A DNA stretch of 64,000 nt, from contig JAFVVO010000010.1 of NCBI GenBank assembly GCA_017502165.1, positions 1 to 64,000 of the forward strand, written 5' to 3'. This DNA comes from Clostridia bacterium. GTDB taxonomy: Bacteria > Bacillota > Clostridia > Christensenellales > QALW01. Positions 61,214-64,000 of this stretch are shown here, piece by piece; within the stretch, counting starts at the first letter, position 1; each line of letters opens with the position of its first letter. Both the position numbers and the translations under genes were made by a program. The notes below the pieces were generated by a model. It searched no databases and was not told the DNA's origin. It was given only the letters and a program-made list of their open reading frames with translations.

Positions 61214-61242
61214 ATTATACCCTTTTTTTGCCGATTTTTCAA
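61214..61242 (-). promoter_or_regulatory. promoter of the 61180-57666 operon
   Basis: On the minus strand TTGAAA, 17-base spacer, TATAAT, 34 bases before the start. Confidence 0.8.
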
Positions 61243-61346
61243 GTCGTTTTTGGGTTAATGTAAAGTATATCCTTAATTGGTTGAAAAAAGCAGAAAAATT
61301 TTCGTTTTTTTGATAAAAAATGCGTGCATTTATTTCACACCTATGC

Positions 61347-61352
61347 TATAAT
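61347..61352 (+). promoter_or_regulatory. extended -10 promoter of the hydrogenase operon
   Basis: TGcTATAAT, 80 bases before the first gene; the -35 is weak (TGCATT region at 17-18 bases). Confidence 0.6.
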
Positions 61353-61431
61353 GTTATCGTGCGCGTATATGGTTTTATTTTATATATAAAATATCATACT
61401 CGTATTATGCAAAATTTAGGAGGAACAAAAA

Positions 61432-61908
61432 ATGGCTTTAACAAAGGAACAGAAGCAAGCTGCATTTGATGAATTGGCTCAATTTATCGAAAGCGTAAAA
61501 GACGACCAAGGCAAAATAATGCCCATTATGCAGCAGGCACAAAAACTTTTGGGCTGTGTTTCGCTTGAGGTTCAGGAATTTATTTCTGCAAAAACAGGCG
61601 TTCCCGTTGCAGAGCTTTACGGCATTGCAACCTTCTATGCACAGTTCACACTTGAACCCAAGGGTGACAACGTTGTTAGCGTTTGTCAGGGTACGGCATG
61701 CTACGTTAAAGGTGCTGCCGCTATTTTAGACGAAGTTAAGAACATTCTCGGTATTGACGCAGGACAGACCACTGCTGACGGCAAGTTCTCTATTCAGGAC
61801 ACCCGCTGTCTCGGTTGCTGCGGTCTTGCTCCCGTTATGACAATAAACGAGGATGTTTACGGCAAACTTTTACCCAGCGAAGTAAAAGATATTTTAGCAA
61901 AATACTAA
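61432..61908 (+). CDS. NADH dehydrogenase/hydrogenase [2Fe-2S] subunit (NuoE/HydC type)
   Basis: Thioredoxin-like [2Fe-2S] protein of 158 residues. The four ligands are in CQGTACYVKGA (about residues 83-93) and RCLGCCGLAPVM (about 123-134), the C-x4-C...C-x3-C pattern of the family. It feeds electrons between NADH and the flavin subunit in electron-bifurcating [FeFe] hydrogenases (HydABC). AGGAGGAACA precedes the ATG. First gene of the operon; the catalytic HydA/HydB subunits are expected beyond the window. Confidence 0.93.
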   Translation: MALTKEQKQAAFDELAQFIESVKDDQGKIMPIMQQAQKLLGCVSLEVQEFISAKTGVPVAELYGIATFYAQFTLEPKGDNVVSVCQGTACYVKGAAAILDEVKNILGIDAGQTTADGKFSIQDTRCLGCCGLAPVMTINEDVYGKLLPSEVKDILAKY

Positions 61909-61929
61909 TTCAAAAAAGGAATCAATTCT

Positions 61930-62283
61930 ATGACAATCAGTACAATAAAAGAGCTTTTAGATGCCGAGGTTTTATGTTCGGAAGATTCTTTGTCCCGGCA
62001 TGTATATTCAGCTTGCGGTTGTGATTTGATGAGTGACGTACTTGCTTACGTAAAGGACCAAGGCGTGCTTTTAACAGGTCTTGTAAATCCTCAGGTAATC
62101 CGCACGGCTTTAATGATGGATATTCTTGCCATCGTTTTTGTCCGTTCAAAAATGCCTACAGAGGAAATGCTTGAGCTCGCCAATGAAAACGGCATTGCTA
62201 TTTTGAGCACCGACAAACGTCTTTACGAAGCTTGCGGTATTCTTTATTCCAACGGTTTAGTTGGTAATAAGGTTAAATCATGA
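61930..62283 (+). CDS. DRTGG-domain-like protein
   Basis: A 117-residue single-domain protein (TISTIKELLDAEVLCSEDSL, GCDLMSDVLAYVKDQGVLLTG, ENGIAILSTDKRLYEACGIL). This is the DRTGG-type domain regularly found in clostridial hydrogenase operons between HydC and the HydS-like gene; function unknown, maybe ligand sensing. It overlaps the ATPase-domain gene by 4 bases (ATGA). Confidence 0.78.
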   Translation: MTISTIKELLDAEVLCSEDSLSRHVYSACGCDLMSDVLAYVKDQGVLLTGLVNPQVIRTALMMDILAIVFVRSKMPTEEMLELANENGIAILSTDKRLYEACGILYSNGLVGNKVKS

Positions 62284-62705
62284 GTGAACCTTTAGTTTTC
62301 CGTTTTGATGTTGACGGCGACGATTTTACGTCTGCAGGTCAGGCATCAGTTCAAGTAAAAAAGAATCTTCGACAATTAGGTCTTCTCCCCGAAATTATCA
62401 GAAGAGTTTCTATCGCTATGTATGAGGGCGAAATCAATATGGTTATTCACGCCGGCGGCGGCAAGGCCGAGGTTCAGGTTGACAATGAATGTGTAACCAT
62501 CATTCTTGAAGATAAGGGCCCCGGTATAAAGAATATTGAGCAAGCCATGCAGGAAGGCTTCTCCACCGCTCCCGATGCAATTCGTTCGTTGGGCTTCGGT
62601 GCAGGTATGGGTCTTCCCAATATGAAGCGATACAGTGACGAAATGAATATTTCTTCCGTTGTGGGAGAAGGCACAAAAATCGTTATGAAGGTATTCATTC
62701 GGTAG
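62280..62705 (+). CDS. ATP-binding protein, anti-sigma factor/HATPase type
   Basis: A 141-residue GHKL-fold protein like SpoIIAB/RsbW. N-box EGEINMVIHAGGG (about residues 49-61), G1 box LEDKGPGIKN (about 77-86) and G2 region GFGAGMGLPNMKRYSD (about 106-121) are present. In hydrogenase operons this gene stands next to the HydS-like sensor and may act as a kinase or anti-sigma factor in a redox-signalling path; this is inference. It lies 10 bases before the HydS-like gene. Confidence 0.87.
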   Translation: MSEPLVFRFDVDGDDFTSAGQASVQVKKNLRQLGLLPEIIRRVSIAMYEGEINMVIHAGGGKAEVQVDNECVTIILEDKGPGIKNIEQAMQEGFSTAPDAIRSLGFGAGMGLPNMKRYSDEMNISSVVGEGTKIVMKVFIR

Positions 62706-62715
62706 GTGATCGTAT

Positions 62716-63984
62716 ATGAAAGGATATGAACACTCGGTACAGCTTGACCCTAAAAAATGTGCGGGCTGCACAACCTGCTTAAAGCACTGCCCCACTGAAG
62801 CTATCCGTATTAAAAACGGCAGAGCCGTAATTGCCGACGCAAGATGCATTGACTGCGGTGAATGTATCCGTGTTTGTCCGCACAAGGCAAAAAAAGCCGT
62901 CTGCTCCTCCTTGGAGGATATGGAAAAATTCAAGTGGAAAATTGCTTTGCCTGCGCCTACGCTTTACGGTCAGTTTGATAATCTCAGTGACGTTGACTTC
63001 GTGCTCAACGGCTTAAAGAAAATAGGCTTTGACCAGGTGTTTGAGGTTTCTAAGGCAGCCGAGCTTGTTTCGGCTTATACGAGAATGTACTTAAAGACCG
63101 ACGGCGTTAAAAAGCCCGCCATCAGCTCTGCGTGTCCCGCAGTAGTACGTTTGATCGGCCTTCGATTCCCCTCACTTAACGACCATATAATTCACATGCT
63201 TCCCCCCATGGAAGTTGCCGCACAGTTGGCAAGAAAGCAAGCCAAAGAGCTTAATCCTTCCCTGAAGGACGAGGAAATAGGCGTTTGCTTTATTACCCCC
63301 TGCCCTGCAAAAGCAAGTTATGTTAAAAACGGCTTTGCAGGCTACGAAAGTAAGGTAGATGCGGTTATTTCCATAAGTGATATTTATTTCCAGCTTATAA
63401 GCGAAATGAAAATGGACGATTCAGTCGATACTCTTTCCGAGTCCGGAATGATTGGTATCGGTTGGGCATCTTCAGGCGGCGAAGCAACGGCAATATTCAA
63501 TGAGGACTATCTTGCGGCTGACGGTATTGACAACGTAATCAGAGTTCTTGACCAGATAGAAAACGGTAACGTTCCGCCCTTAGAATTTATCGAGCTTAAC
63601 GCTTGTATTGGCGGCTGCGTAGGCGGTGTTTTAACTATTCAGAACCCCTTTGTTGCAAAGGCAAGGCTTCAGAGCCTTCGCAGATACCTGCCCGTTTCGC
63701 AAAACTTCATTGACAAAAAAAGCTCGTACATACCCGATGAATATTTATTTAATGAGCTTCCCGAATATCAGCCCATCTCCCGCTTAAGCGATTCAATGGC
63801 CGAATCAATGCGAATGATGGCGGATATTCAGAGATTTAAGGAATGTCTGCCGGGAATTGACTGCGGTTCCTGCGGTGCGCCTACCTGCCGCGCCTTTGCA
63901 GAAGACGTTATTAAGAAAACCGCCTGCCCTGAGGACTGCCTCATTGCAGCAAGCAGAGCAAAAAAAGCGGAAAAGGAAAATTAA
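62716..63984 (+). CDS. HydS-like [FeFe]-hydrogenase-related sensor protein
   Basis: A 422-residue protein. An N-terminal 2[4Fe-4S] domain (CAGCTTCLKHCP and CIDCGECIRVCP, within residues 16-60) is followed by an H-cluster domain. The four cluster-ligand cysteines appear kept (Cys140 in SSACPAV, Cys196 in TPCPAK, Cys297 and Cys301 in ACIGGC), but the proton-transfer Cys before Cys140 is Ala139. That replacement is described for the putative sensory hydrogenase HydS. A C-terminal Fe-S motif (CGSCGAPTCRAFAED, about 386-400) ends the protein; the PAS domain of the best-known HydS is missing. A sensor rather than a bulk H2-producing enzyme is likely. Confidence 0.87.
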   Translation: MKGYEHSVQLDPKKCAGCTTCLKHCPTEAIRIKNGRAVIADARCIDCGECIRVCPHKAKKAVCSSLEDMEKFKWKIALPAPTLYGQFDNLSDVDFVLNGLKKIGFDQVFEVSKAAELVSAYTRMYLKTDGVKKPAISSACPAVVRLIGLRFPSLNDHIIHMLPPMEVAAQLARKQAKELNPSLKDEEIGVCFITPCPAKASYVKNGFAGYESKVDAVISISDIYFQLISEMKMDDSVDTLSESGMIGIGWASSGGEATAIFNEDYLAADGIDNVIRVLDQIENGNVPPLEFIELNACIGGCVGGVLTIQNPFVAKARLQSLRRYLPVSQNFIDKKSSYIPDEYLFNELPEYQPISRLSDSMAESMRMMADIQRFKECLPGIDCGSCGAPTCRAFAEDVIKKTACPEDCLIAASRAKKAEKEN

Positions 63985-63985
63985 A

Positions 63986-64000
63986 ATGACTGTCAGACAG
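63986..64000 (+). CDS. start of the next hydrogenase-operon gene (cut by window end)
   Basis: ATG after AAAAGGAAAA encodes MTVRQ and then runs off the window. In comparable operons a DRTGG-type or PHP-type gene follows the HydS-like gene, so this is a guess by position only. Confidence 0.5.

Overview
The window reads as chromosome of a low-to-mid GC, endospore-lineage anaerobic Firmicute, most likely a gut-type member of the Clostridia (Oscillospirales-like). The evidence is the sporulation genes sigE/spoIIGA and a SpoVD-type PBP, a mraZ-led division cluster, PolC, the Prp protease between L21 and L27, pyruvate:ferredoxin oxidoreductase, an [FeFe]-hydrogenase operon, and dockerin/cohesin proteins. 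There is no insertion sequence, prophage, CRISPR array or rRNA in the window.

Layout. 1-1660: two tRNAs (Asp, Val), then sigE and a frameshifted spoIIGA, all on the minus strand. 1900-4330: a DegV-rplI pair, an asparagine-rich lipoprotein and tRNA-Leu, which sit between spoIIGA and ftsZ. 4402-17977: one long minus-strand cell-wall/division cluster (mraZ, rsmH, ftsL, spoVD/ftsI, murE, mraY, murD, ftsW, murA, ftsQ, ftsA, ftsZ) with a striking MraZ operator array upstream. 18289-25974: a carbohydrate island of three GH36-type galactosidases (two are tandem mosaic paralogues) and malQ. 26052-30716: a conserved-looking small protein, mtnN-luxS, ferredoxin, a SpoVB-like flippase and cysS. 30889-33786: rpmE, a two-gene unknown operon with an amidotransferase-like protein, and gapA. 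34080-38393: polC. 38526-40706: two cohesin proteins, one with a dockerin and one membrane-anchored. 40761-43036: a zinc-ribbon protein, an OGG1-type glycosylase and rplU-prp-rpmA. 43247-48198: a YgjV-like protein, a cysteine desulfurase-thiI pair, a DMT transporter, and a small ribbon-helix-helix protein divergent from a frameshifted lipoprotein. 48262-51786: PFOR. 52065-57276: a polyamine transport operon led by an XRE-cupin regulator. 57666-61180: an overlapping five-gene housekeeping/unknown operon. 61432-64000: the start of a hydrogenase operon (HydC-like, DRTGG-like, HATPase, HydS-like, next gene cut by the window end).

How the parts fit. Energy metabolism is fermentative: PFOR reduces ferredoxin, a small 2[4Fe-4S] ferredoxin is encoded nearby, and the hydrogenase operon would dispose of electrons. 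The sugar genes supply galactosides and maltodextrins. The most notable observations are a PolC whose 3'-5' exonuclease fold is present but whose catalytic acidic residues are all replaced; a two-gene cohesin/dockerin surface module; a pair of identical 23-bp operators in front of the XRE-cupin/pot operon; and three separate genes (spoIIGA, malQ, a small lipoprotein) each broken by loss of one base at a TTTAA sequence. All functional calls rest on reading the translated sequence and remembered family motifs; no search was run.
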